Shown here piece by piece: positions 48,873 to 57,078 of a stretch of 64,000 bases of DNA. Numbering within the stretch: the stretch's first letter is position 1; each line of letters opens with the position of its first letter. This stretch comes from OM182 bacterium MED-G28 (lineage in GTDB: Bacteria; Pseudomonadota; Gammaproteobacteria; Pseudomonadales; Pseudohongiellaceae), in assembly GCA_002457215.1 (NCBI GenBank), contig NTJZ01000003.1, forward strand, positions 186,001 through 250,000, read 5' to 3'. Under the pieces are notes generated by a model. The model ran no database searches. It was not told the origin of the DNA and was given only the letters and a program-made list of their open reading frames with translations. Both the position numbers and the translations under genes were made by a program.

Positions 48873-49295
48873 TTATTTTTCGATATCTGAAAAATCATAA
48901 GCTTTCCAATAGTCCGCTCGATATTTATTGGGATCAGCTAATATTTGTGACCTGGCTGCAGTAACTTCTTCAACACTCAGTTTTTTGAAATCCTCAGGTA
49001 AGGTGTCTGCGCTAAATTCTTCAAGCATCCAATTTAATACTTCTGTCAATTCAGTATTGGTAATTGGCGCATGTGCTGATCCTGGTACTCTTGCGAGATA
49101 ACCGCGCATTTTTTGAATACTCATCATGCGACCTAGTTCGCCATGCAAGGTAGGAACATTGGGAGGATTACCTTCACCGGCAGGACGATGACAACCACTG
49201 CAATAAAGTAAATAATTGATGCGGGGGCTGGCAGCAAATAAATTTGTAGAAAAAAAAACAATTACCAAACTTAAAATCAAAATTGGTTTGCTCAT
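48873..49295 (-). CDS. Monoheme c-type cytochrome
   Basis: A 140-residue exported cytochrome from ATG 49295 (MSKPILILSLV), 11 bases after the mauA stop and preceded by GAGAAA; the longer frame to 49382 overlaps mauA and lacks homology. A signal peptide (about 1-20, ending LFAA) precedes the heme motif CSGCH. Downstream methionines lie in MMSIQKMRGYL and LNWMLEEF. It is placed to accept electrons from the TTQ dehydrogenase, from the following sulfite-oxidase-like enzyme, or from both. Confidence 0.85.
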   Translation of the reverse strand: MSKPILILSLVIVFFSTNLFAASPRINYLLYCSGCHRPAGEGNPPNVPTLHGELGRMMSIQKMRGYLARVPGSAHAPITNTELTEVLNWMLEEFSADTLPEDFKKLSVEEVTAARSQILADPNKYRADYWKAYDFSDIEK

Positions 49296-49306
49296 CGAAT
49301 TTTTTC

Positions 49307-49849
49307 TCACTGAGTTTCGTCCGCCGCTCCCAGAACGAGGGAAACAGTGCAGTGATAGCTTGTGTTTTCGGTCCCAAAACACCAGAGCACTGTGCTGCTA
49401 TTACTATTAAAATATACGGGCTTGTCACCTTCAGTATTATGACAGCCACAGCGGGCACAAACTGCTTTTCCACAGCAGTCATTGTAAGACATCAAGTAAT
49501 CACGTCCATCAACTGGGTTCGTACAGGTGCCAACCCAAGTAATCGGTGAAGCTTCAGAGCCAGGTGGGCACGAGGTATAAGTGCCTCCGCAACAAGCACA
49601 TAGAGTTCCACTCATCGCGCAATAGCGCCAGTACTCGCAAGTTTGTGGATCACCTACTTCCTGAACTGATTCCTGAGCAAAAGAACGAGCAACAGGCAAT
49701 AAAGGGAAAGAAGCGGCACCAGCGATGAACATACCTAATTTAGATAAAAAATTTCTACGCGACAGTCTTCGCGCCAATGCCAGACTACTTCGTCGAGCAT
49801 TATCATCAATCCAGTAATAAGTCTTATCAAATACTCTATCTATATTCAT
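49307..49849 (-). CDS. mauA: TTQ amine dehydrogenase light chain (MauA/AauA)
   Basis: A 180-residue catalytic subunit. The leader contains a twin-arginine Tat signal (SRRNFLSKLG). The mature part is cysteine-rich (14 Cys), with the family segments YWRYCAMSG, CACCGG, YNDCCGK and HCTVS. The two tryptophans that form the tryptophan tryptophylquinone cofactor in methylamine and aromatic amine dehydrogenases are present: Trp105 (ITWVGTC) and Trp156 (LWCFG). Its ATG overlaps the mauD stop (ATGA). It cannot be decided from sequence alone whether the substrate is an aliphatic or an aromatic amine. Confidence 0.93.
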   Translation of the reverse strand: MNIDRVFDKTYYWIDDNARRSSLALARRLSRRNFLSKLGMFIAGAASFPLLPVARSFAQESVQEVGDPQTCEYWRYCAMSGTLCACCGGTYTSCPPGSEASPITWVGTCTNPVDGRDYLMSYNDCCGKAVCARCGCHNTEGDKPVYFNSNSSTVLWCFGTENTSYHCTVSLVLGAADETQ

Positions 49850-50499
49850 GACGTTTGTTCCGCTTCTGATGCTTCATAAGCTTTATCGGTAGAATCTAAC
49901 TGCGAGTTGACGTATTCCTGAACCGTCGCAATTCCGCTGTCCATTGATTCGATTAAACTTTCAAGGTGTTCACGAGTGTTAACTAAACCCTTGCTCTGCA
50001 AAGTGCCATCTGCACCTATCAAGACTGCAAAGGGTAACTTGCTTACTTGGTAACTCATTCCTAAAGCTTGAGATACAAAGTAAGGATAGTTTTCAATTTT
50101 TAAATCTTTTACATAATTTTTGTGTTGCTCTAGATCTTCACCATCGCTTCCAAAGAGTAAGCGCATTCGACCTTTCTCAGATTTGATTAGCGATTTGGCA
50201 GTTGGCACTAGAGATTTGCATACAGGACAAGTAGGTGAGATAAACAGGATAAAAGTCGCAAGGCCATTGGCCTCTGCTCCACCGATGTTATGAATGCTGC
50301 CATTCAGTGCTGTTAGAGGCATTTGCTTGGTGAGTTCACCAACTTTAGGCCCGGTAGTGGGTTGCAGAGCACCAGCTGGTGCGACCCGTTCGTGCAAAAT
50401 CCCGATTTGTCGTGTTAATGCGAAAACTAGTAGGCTTAGAATAACTACGAGTACCCAGAGCACAATATTGGAGATAACGAGTGTTTCAACCACTGACAT
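49846..50499 (-). CDS. mauD: MauD, thioredoxin-like maturation protein of the TTQ dehydrogenase
   Basis: A 217-residue membrane-anchored thioredoxin-fold protein. One N-terminal helix (about 8-30) is followed by a periplasmic domain with active site SPTCPVCKSL and cis-Pro in KLPFAVL. MauD is needed for correct disulfides in the cysteine-rich light chain. It overlaps mauE by 14 bases and mauA by 4, indicating tight translational coupling. Confidence 0.92.
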   Translation of the reverse strand: MSVVETLVISNIVLWVLVVILSLLVFALTRQIGILHERVAPAGALQPTTGPKVGELTKQMPLTALNGSIHNIGGAEANGLATFILFISPTCPVCKSLVPTAKSLIKSEKGRMRLLFGSDGEDLEQHKNYVKDLKIENYPYFVSQALGMSYQVSKLPFAVLIGADGTLQSKGLVNTREHLESLIESMDSGIATVQEYVNSQLDSTDKAYEASEAEQTS

Positions 50500-51052
50500 T
50501 TCTCCATGCCCCTATTGCATTGTGATTGCTTAGTAGCTGATTCGTCGCAGCATAGATGAAAAATGCGCTGAGCAAACCCAGCATGATGCTTAAGTAGTCG
50601 ACAACACCAATTTCCCTGTTGGAAATTGGCAGTACAGATATTAATAGAAGACCTACTAAGGAAAAATTTCTACCAACTAAACTAAACGATAATTGTTGGA
50701 TGCCGTCATTATTCTCTTGCGCGCCGGTAAATCCAGAGAACCCGCAACCACAATCAATGTAAGTCCTTCCCCGAAAAAGGTTTATGGAGATAGCTATGAT
50801 GTAGATATTTAACAACACTGCACTAAATAGAGGAATTAAAACCGAATTGCCGATTAGCCAAGCAGCACCGAGTGTTAATTCTACAATCCCGATCTTAACA
50901 ACAACAAATGGACCCCAGCCTAAGGGCACTATCTGATAGGCATCGATGATTTCTTGAAATCGTAATCTATTACTCAACTTGTGAATGCCCGAAACTACAA
51001 AGAGCAGGCTGAACCCGAGTGAGATTAGTAATTGAATTACCGGATCAATCAT
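50486..51052 (-). CDS. mauE: MauE, membrane protein for TTQ dehydrogenase maturation
   Basis: A 188-residue integral membrane protein with four to five hydrophobic helices and the conserved cysteine pair in TYIDCGCGFSG. The DoxX-like N-terminus (FSLLFVVSGIHKL) is typical. MauE works with MauD in making the disulfides of the light chain, probably passing electrons across the membrane. It starts 10 bases after mauB. Confidence 0.92.
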   Translation of the reverse strand: MIDPVIQLLISLGFSLLFVVSGIHKLSNRLRFQEIIDAYQIVPLGWGPFVVVKIGIVELTLGAAWLIGNSVLIPLFSAVLLNIYIIAISINLFRGRTYIDCGCGFSGFTGAQENNDGIQQLSFSLVGRNFSLVGLLLISVLPISNREIGVVDYLSIMLGLLSAFFIYAATNQLLSNHNAIGAWRNVSG

Positions 51053-51062
51053 TAGGGTTACT

Positions 51063-52160
51063 TTAAAAATCCTCGAAGGCAGTTGAATCAGGAATTTGAA
51101 TAGAACGTTCTTTAGTAAAAGTCACTGCGTTATAGACGTGTGTGCCTCCGGCAGAATCTGCAATTAATAGTTTAGGCTCGTCTTCCTGAGTTACAAGAAT
51201 ACTGTTAGCAGGTGTGTCCAATTCAATTCTGCCTACTCGGCGCTGAGTGTTGGAATCAAGAACCCAGATTTCAGTCCCAGGTTCGTGATGTGTATCAATT
51301 GGCCCTTCATGCATGGCAACATAGATTAGGCCAGACTCATGATGCGCAGTAATAACTTCATTACGACCACCGGGTTGCCACCTTTCTTCTCCTTCAAGAT
51401 GAGGCTTCCAGCCATCTTCAATCATGATTTCATCGTCGTCGGTAGTTACGTGGAAAATTCTTCCACGATGAGTAATAAGAAACCAGCCGTTAGCGCTGGA
51501 GGCTACGCGATCGAAAACTGCGTCTTCGATGACGTTAAAAAACACCTCACTACGGACCCGGTTTGCTTCAAAACCACTTAAGTCTAGTTGGATAAGCTGC
51601 AAAGTGCCGTCACCGCAAACTTGCATAAAATCGTTTTCTGCAACTGGCATGATAACAGCGCAACCTGGAGTCGATGCTTCATAAACAAATACACGATCTT
51701 CGACATCGACTACAGTGACCGAATGTCCAGGATTCATATTTAAAACAGCAAGGTGGCGTCCGTTGTTTAGCAAGCCTAAATGGCCGCGGACTGCCAATCG
51801 AGCTATATAATTTGGAATTACTATCTCAGCAATCGGGCGCAAATTTTCATAGTCATAAACAGCTACGATGTCGGTTCGTTCGCCATAGGAACCGCGTGCA
51901 AGATAAGATTCTGCCGCGTAAAATTCTTGCCGTGGAGCATAGTGTGTCACCGCCGGCGTATAGCGCGAAAGGGACAACATGCCATGCATTTCACCAGTAG
52001 TTGCATCAAAAATATAACCACCATTACCTGTCTTGCCGATAAACCAGTTTTCACCGGGTTCAGACATAGTTTCCACGGTAATTTCCTCGGGTGTAATTTG
52101 TGCAAAAGCGAGGGGCGCAACCAGCGAGAAACCTAAAGCAATAGGGGTGAAAAAGCGCAT
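51063..52160 (-). CDS. mauB: TTQ amine dehydrogenase heavy chain (MauB/AauB)
   Basis: A 365-residue seven-bladed beta-propeller with a Sec-type signal peptide (about 1-20, ending AFAQ). Repeated blade strands such as TDIVAVYDYENLRPIAEIVIP and TEIWVLDSNTQRRVGRIEL match heavy chains of methylamine and aromatic amine dehydrogenases. It is somewhat shorter than usual (about 390-420 with leader). It heads the operon mauB-E-D-A-cytochrome-molybdoenzyme. GGAGACA lies before the ATG, and an inverted repeat lies immediately upstream of that. Confidence 0.92.
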   Translation of the reverse strand: MRFFTPIALGFSLVAPLAFAQITPEEITVETMSEPGENWFIGKTGNGGYIFDATTGEMHGMLSLSRYTPAVTHYAPRQEFYAAESYLARGSYGERTDIVAVYDYENLRPIAEIVIPNYIARLAVRGHLGLLNNGRHLAVLNMNPGHSVTVVDVEDRVFVYEASTPGCAVIMPVAENDFMQVCGDGTLQLIQLDLSGFEANRVRSEVFFNVIEDAVFDRVASSANGWFLITHRGRIFHVTTDDDEIMIEDGWKPHLEGEERWQPGGRNEVITAHHESGLIYVAMHEGPIDTHHEPGTEIWVLDSNTQRRVGRIELDTPANSILVTQEDEPKLLIADSAGGTHVYNAVTFTKERSIQIPDSTAFEDF

Positions 52161-52176
52161 TATTTGTCTCCTTCCG

Positions 52177-52196
52177 CGATCACCGGGCCGTGATCG
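52177..52196. promoter_or_regulatory. Inverted repeat in the mauB leader / mau-yedE divergent region
   Basis: Perfect 7-base arms CGATCAC (52177-52183) and GTGATCG (52190-52196) flank CGGGCC. It lies 17-36 bases upstream of the mauB start, just before the ribosome site, in the divergent spacer. It could be a dimeric repressor operator or an mRNA hairpin controlling access to the ribosome site. The regulator is not in this window. Confidence 0.5.
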
Positions 52197-52375
52197 TCCG
52201 CTTCTTTTTATAAGGGTCCATGAGTGTATCGTAAAAACCCAACGTTGGCTCTATTCGCAAGTGTTTTTGGGTCAACAAGAATCGATCAACCGCGAGTAAA
52301 TGGGCTTAGAGAATTACCCAAGCTCTCAATTACTCGTATACTTTGTTCAATAACAAGAGTAAACATAGGCCAGCC

Positions 52376-53569
52376 ATGAACCTCAATACAACACTTTCTA
52401 ACTCTGAAATCGACCCTTCCGATCTGACTCGCAATCGTCGAACCCTTGGCACTGGCGCGATCATCAGCTTAGTGTTGTTTCTTTTCCTGGAAATTAATTA
52501 TGGTTGGCGACAGGCAGCACTGTTTATTGTTGGGCTAGCGGCCGGGGTTATTCTATACCACGCAGCTTTCGGGTTTACCGCAGCATGGCGAGATGTTGTA
52601 AAAACTGGAAGAGGTGCAGGCCTCCGCGCGCAGATGATAATGCTGGCTCTAACGGTCATTGTATTCACGCCACTTATCGCTCAAGGTGAGCTATTTGGTG
52701 TGCAAGTCCGTGGTTCGGTTGCACCACTCAACATTTCAGTAATCTGCGGCGCTTTCATGTTTGGTCTTGGCATGCAATTAGGAGGTGGTTGTGCGTCTGG
52801 AACATTGTTTACTGTTGGAGGCGGCAACACGCGTATGCTAATTACTCTTGCCGCTTTTATTTCAGGCTCTTTAATTGGTACTTGGCAATGGGAGTTATGG
52901 CAAGACGTACCAGGTGTTCCTCCAATTGCACTTTCTCAAAATTTTGGAATGCTGGGTGGTATCGTCATCAGTCTTCTTCTTTTTTCGGTAGTCTGGTTTG
53001 CCTCTATTGGCTATGAGAAAAAACGGCATGGTGCCGCAGTGACAGAGCCACGTTCGGGGTTTTCGATGATGAGAGGCCCCTGGCCCTTGATCGCTGGGGC
53101 ATTGGCATTAGTCTTGGTTCAGGCCGCTACTATGATGCTGGCCGGCCGGCCTTGGGGAGTTACGTCGGCCTTCGCCTTATGGGGGGCTAAGCTCGCTATG
53201 GGTGTAGGTATGGATGTTTCCAGTTGGGCATACTGGTCTCGATCAGGTCCAGCCGCATCTCTGGATCAAAGTGTTTTCAATGATATTACATCGGTTATGA
53301 ATATTGGGATTATGCTGGGCGCACTTATTGCGGCGGGATTAGCAAGAAAATTTGCGCCCTCGAAGAAAGTGCCAAAGGGTCATATTTTGGCTGCGATTAT
53401 TGGCGGACTCCTGCTAGGCTATGGTGCTCGCATCGCGTTTGGTTGCAACATCGGGGCTTACTTCAGCGGAATAGGATCCACCAGCATGCACGGCTGGCTT
53501 TGGTTTGCTGCGGCTTTTGCGGGCAGTCTGTTGGGGACAAAATTGAGGCCTAAGTTCGATCTGAACTAG
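52376..53569 (+). CDS. YeeE/YedE (TsuA-like) sulfur-compound transporter
   Basis: A 397-residue membrane protein with about ten hydrophobic helices. The ATG at 52376 is preferred over a TTG at 52343. The two pseudo-symmetric halves carry the conserved cysteine motifs GGGCASGTLFTVGGG and RIAFGCNIGAYFSG, the elements that guide thiosulfate through TsuA. Its divergent position beside a sulfite-oxidase-like operon points to thiosulfate or another reduced sulfur compound. Its stop is 5 bases from the convergent next gene. Confidence 0.88.
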   Translation: MNLNTTLSNSEIDPSDLTRNRRTLGTGAIISLVLFLFLEINYGWRQAALFIVGLAAGVILYHAAFGFTAAWRDVVKTGRGAGLRAQMIMLALTVIVFTPLIAQGELFGVQVRGSVAPLNISVICGAFMFGLGMQLGGGCASGTLFTVGGGNTRMLITLAAFISGSLIGTWQWELWQDVPGVPPIALSQNFGMLGGIVISLLLFSVVWFASIGYEKKRHGAAVTEPRSGFSMMRGPWPLIAGALALVLVQAATMMLAGRPWGVTSAFALWGAKLAMGVGMDVSSWAYWSRSGPAASLDQSVFNDITSVMNIGIMLGALIAAGLARKFAPSKKVPKGHILAAIIGGLLLGYGARIAFGCNIGAYFSGIGSTSMHGWLWFAAAFAGSLLGTKLRPKFDLN

Positions 53570-53574
53570 TTGAA

Positions 53575-54597
53575 TTAGCGATCAAGGAACATTTCTCTTA
53601 CGCGATCTGTAAGTTCGGTTGCATCTCGATTGCGAGAGGCGCGGAGCATGTTACCCATGCCATAATTACCTTCATGACAGGCGTATTCGTAGAGCTGAGC
53701 GGAAACCTTTGCCAACGTGATTATTGCCGTTAGCTTATCAGTAAACGTGGATAGGTCATCTATAGTGAATTCATAATTAATAGTTTCAGGACCAATTCGA
53801 GTTAGTCTCTCATAAAGAACTTTATTCTTTGAAGAGCCGTAACCCTCGAAGCTTTGAGTTAACCCATTAAAGTTTTTAGTTGTTATTACCAGAGTATCCC
53901 CGTCCCAATAACCTCGAGAATCGCCTGACCACTGCCTAACTTTTGGATCCAATTCAGGCCCTGTCGTCAGTCTAATCAACCGAGCGTCATGCACCATCTC
54001 AGCAAAGATGACAACATAATCTTTGTTCTGCACGATCTGAACATTGTTATTATAAACACTTGGCATTAATTGTGGTCCGGCATTGAACCCGACCAGACAA
54101 CGCTCTGATAGTCCGCGATCTTCAGGGCCGTCTCGACCAATACCGCCTACTGCGAATCGCACTGGGCGTTCACCTGGGACATCTCGCTCGCCACCTGGTT
54201 GATGGCTTATGCCTTCAACCGGTTCTGGTAGACGACCGTTTAATGGGTAAACCAAGAGCGAAGTGCGCACAACACCGTCGACTCGTGCTCTCTCCATCCA
54301 CATAGTGTCGTTGTAAAAGGCTTCGATTCCGTTTGATGTTCGGCTGGGCTCGCGTCTTCTTCCAATGGAAAATCTTTCCCGCTGTGCCTCTAACACTTCT
54401 TCCTTGTTAAGAAACTGGCGATCACCAAATTCTTCGGAACGTTCCATCGGCACATTAGATGCGAAATTCCAAACACCTTGCAGATCTGGATGGCCCCACT
54501 GGGTTTCAGGTGTTAAGTATTCTTCTGCGGCAAATAAAGCACCGCTGCACTGGATGACCAGGGGGATTACAATAATTTTAAGTTTGGTGCTGATCAT
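53575..54597 (-). CDS. Exported protein of unknown function
   Basis: A 340-residue protein with a signal peptide (about 1-23, ending LFAA) and a mature part that begins with HPDLQGVWNF. It has a central segment rich in Arg/Glu/Gly, then RGYWDGDTLVITTKNFNG and a C-terminal YEYACHEGNYGMGNML. The PDLQGVW and YWDGDTLV segments recur in a large family of uncharacterised exported proteins. No catalytic motif is recognised. It is followed, 42 bases upstream on the same strand, by an MDR reductase gene, so the two may be co-transcribed. Confidence 0.75.
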   Translation of the reverse strand: MISTKLKIIVIPLVIQCSGALFAAEEYLTPETQWGHPDLQGVWNFASNVPMERSEEFGDRQFLNKEEVLEAQRERFSIGRRREPSRTSNGIEAFYNDTMWMERARVDGVVRTSLLVYPLNGRLPEPVEGISHQPGGERDVPGERPVRFAVGGIGRDGPEDRGLSERCLVGFNAGPQLMPSVYNNNVQIVQNKDYVVIFAEMVHDARLIRLTTGPELDPKVRQWSGDSRGYWDGDTLVITTKNFNGLTQSFEGYGSSKNKVLYERLTRIGPETINYEFTIDDLSTFTDKLTAIITLAKVSAQLYEYACHEGNYGMGNMLRASRNRDATELTDRVREMFLDR

Positions 54598-54639
54598 AAA
54601 AATTATTTCAAATTGAGATTAAGATAATATAGAAGCTGA

Positions 54640-55662
54640 TTAGTCTATGTTCAGAATGATCTTTCCTCGAGTTCGTCTTGTTTCGCTTTGTTCATGGGCC
54701 AATTGAGCATCTTCTAGTGGAAACCGATAAGAGACGACTGGATCTAAATGATCTTCAGTAATTAAGTCCGCAATTTGCTGCAATTGGTCGCCGCGAGCCT
54801 CCACAAGGATAGACGATACATTTACATTTGTCGGAGGATTTCGACCTGTTGATGTCAATCCCACTATCGAGACGAGGGAGCCTCCGTTTTTTAACAAGCC
54901 AATCGATCGATCTTGTGTGTCCCCACCTATAGGATCCAGGACGACATCTACCTCATTGACAAAATCTTCAAAACGCTGGGTACGGTAGTCCACAGTCACA
55001 TCAGCGCCTAATTCTCGAAGGAAATCATGGTTATATTCGGAAGCCGTGGCAATGATTTGGGCGCCTCGCCATTTCGCTAATTGCACTGCTACTGATCCGA
55101 CTCCGCCCGCTCCCGCATGAATTAGTATAGTTTGACCAGGTTCTAAGTTGGCCGTATCGAATAAAGCTTGCCATGCTGTTAAGGTTACTAGGGGAACTGA
55201 AGCTGCTTCGTCATGAGAAATTGAAACGGGTTTTAAAGCCGCTTCGCTGATTTTAACAATCGCATATTCGCTATAACCTCCGCCCCTTCGCAAGTCCAGC
55301 ATGGCAAAAACTTCATCGCCGACGTTGAACGGACTGCTTGTTGAGCCTTTCCGTTCAACTACACCACTGACATCGAAGCCGGGCACGTAAGGCAAGGTTG
55401 CGCCAGAAAGACTTGTAGCTCTCCCTGACCGGATACTAGTATCAACGGGGTTGATCGCGGCAGCATGAACACGAATCAGTATTTCGTCTTCTGCTGGCAC
55501 TGGTACTGGAATTTTTTGTAATTCAAGGACATCCGTCCCCCCAAATTTTGAGACCAGGATTACCTCCATGGATTCCGGAGTTTGACTACTGCTTAACTCT
55601 GAAATGAATAAACCACTTAGTAGAGCGGCGAAAAGAAATTGAACTTTCATGGAAATCTTCAC
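54640..55662 (-). CDS. MDR-superfamily NAD(P)H:quinone-oxidoreductase-like enzyme with apparent signal peptide
   Basis: A 340-residue medium-chain reductase of the zinc-free quinone oxidoreductase group. GroES-like domain (RVHAAAINPVDTSIRSG, PGFDVSGVV) and Rossmann domain with AGAGGVGSVAVQLAK are intact. The first ~27 residues form a hydrophobic segment typical of a signal peptide or anchor, before the usual family start at about MEVILVSKFGG. This is odd, because NADPH is not available in the periplasm. Either an internal Met (about residue 32) is used, or the protein is membrane-anchored or exported. Confidence 0.82.
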   Translation of the reverse strand: MKISMKVQFLFAALLSGLFISELSSSQTPESMEVILVSKFGGTDVLELQKIPVPVPAEDEILIRVHAAAINPVDTSIRSGRATSLSGATLPYVPGFDVSGVVERKGSTSSPFNVGDEVFAMLDLRRGGGYSEYAIVKISEAALKPVSISHDEAASVPLVTLTAWQALFDTANLEPGQTILIHAGAGGVGSVAVQLAKWRGAQIIATASEYNHDFLRELGADVTVDYRTQRFEDFVNEVDVVLDPIGGDTQDRSIGLLKNGGSLVSIVGLTSTGRNPPTNVNVSSILVEARGDQLQQIADLITEDHLDPVVSYRFPLEDAQLAHEQSETRRTRGKIILNID

Positions 55663-55988
55663 TATTGTTTTTTTTCTATTTATAGGGATTGCTAGGTTTG
55701 CTTTTTATAGTAGGTGCTGCGCGAAGTGCCCTGTATCTATATCCATTAGACTCTTGGCCCTTCCTGTCTGTATTTCTTGTTGGGACTTTGTTGTTAGTAG
55801 ACTCTAGTTACAATAATATCTCGTTATCTTAATTTTGTCCTCATCATAAACAAAGCCTTCTGCTCACATAGTAATTTACTTTCAGAACTACTCCTATGTG
55901 TTTTCCAGTTTATTCCCACTGTGTTTTATCAAAATTTATTTGTATAGTTAAAGCATAACAATACTGACGAGCACCGGAGGCAAGCCTT
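55663..55988. other. Divergent spacer before the second NHL gene
   Basis: A 326-base AT-rich region with promoters for two divergent genes. No coding frame is supported. The plus-strand gene has a strong ribosome site GGAGG at 55976-55980. Confidence 0.4.
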
Positions 55989-57059
55989 ATGAGAGACCAC
56001 GCACATGTCGTAATTGTCATTCTGCTGTGTCTACTTGCCACCCCATTAGGCTTAGCGCAAGTACCTCAATTTCAACTTGAATTGGGTTGGCCTCAAATAC
56101 CGATGGCGGATAATTGGCTAACTGGCGGAATTGGTGGTATGTGCATCGACAGCCGTGATCATGTCTTCTTGCTGAATCGTCAGAATATAGTGGCAGATGA
56201 TCTTGATGGTGCGAGGTTAGCACCACCAGTTATCGAATTAGACGCAGAAGGCGCCGTAGTTCGAGGTTGGGGTGATGCAGAATTGCTGGGGCCGCGCCTG
56301 CACGACTGTCATGTTGAAACCGACGGCAGTATTTGGATCGTTGCCGCTGGTACAGGGTACATACAGAAATATTCCGCGGATGGTAGTGAGCTACTTATGC
56401 AGATTGGAAAATCTGGGACGTTTGATTCTTCTGATGGATCTAGGCAAGGGCAAGCTCTTAATTCAGAAACCGCGCAATTCTTTTTACCCTCTTCTTTAGA
56501 TGTTGATATTAATACTGGAGAGATCTACGTTGCTGATGGAGAGTTGCCGGGTGGCAATTCGAGGATAGCGGTTCTTAATAGAGATGGAGAATTCTTGCGT
56601 CAGTGGTCGTTGTTTAGAACAAATTCTGATCGGGATATAACTGCGTTACCTCATTGTCTGCGGCTCTCTAATGATGGTTTAGTTTATGTTTGCGATAGAG
56701 AGGCCGATCGAATTCAAGTGTTTGACCAACAAGGTAATTTTATTAAAAATATATTCGTTTCATTTGCCCCGCTGTCACCAATTGAAGGCCGTAACAGTGG
56801 GAGCCGAGGTACAGCGGTTGTCCTTGCTTTTTCTTCTGATGTAGCACAGCGTTATATGTATGTAATCAATCAAAACAGCGTCATGATTGATGTGCTCGAG
56901 AGAGACAGTGGCCAAGTCGTTTCGAGATTTGGTGGTGGACCGGGCCGATACCGCGGCCAGTTTACTTTGCCCCATGGAATCGGCGTTGACTCGAAGGGCA
57001 ATGTTTATATTGCCGAACAGGAAGGCCGTAGAGTTCAAAAATATGCAATCGAAAACTAA
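55989..57059 (+). CDS. Exported NHL-repeat beta-propeller protein (second copy)
   Basis: A 356-residue protein with a signal peptide (about 1-23, ending GLAQ) and NHL repeats such as EIYVADGELPGG, LVYVCDREADRIQVFDQQGN and NVYIAEQEGRRVQKY. It has the same length and repeat phrasing as the protein at 40923 and is probably a distant paralogue. Its function is unknown. It converges on a CoA-transferase gene 19 bases away. Confidence 0.85.
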   Translation: MRDHAHVVIVILLCLLATPLGLAQVPQFQLELGWPQIPMADNWLTGGIGGMCIDSRDHVFLLNRQNIVADDLDGARLAPPVIELDAEGAVVRGWGDAELLGPRLHDCHVETDGSIWIVAAGTGYIQKYSADGSELLMQIGKSGTFDSSDGSRQGQALNSETAQFFLPSSLDVDINTGEIYVADGELPGGNSRIAVLNRDGEFLRQWSLFRTNSDRDITALPHCLRLSNDGLVYVCDREADRIQVFDQQGNFIKNIFVSFAPLSPIEGRNSGSRGTAVVLAFSSDVAQRYMYVINQNSVMIDVLERDSGQVVSRFGGGPGRYRGQFTLPHGIGVDSKGNVYIAEQEGRRVQKYAIEN

Positions 57060-57078
57060 GAGTTTGAATGCTAGAAAG

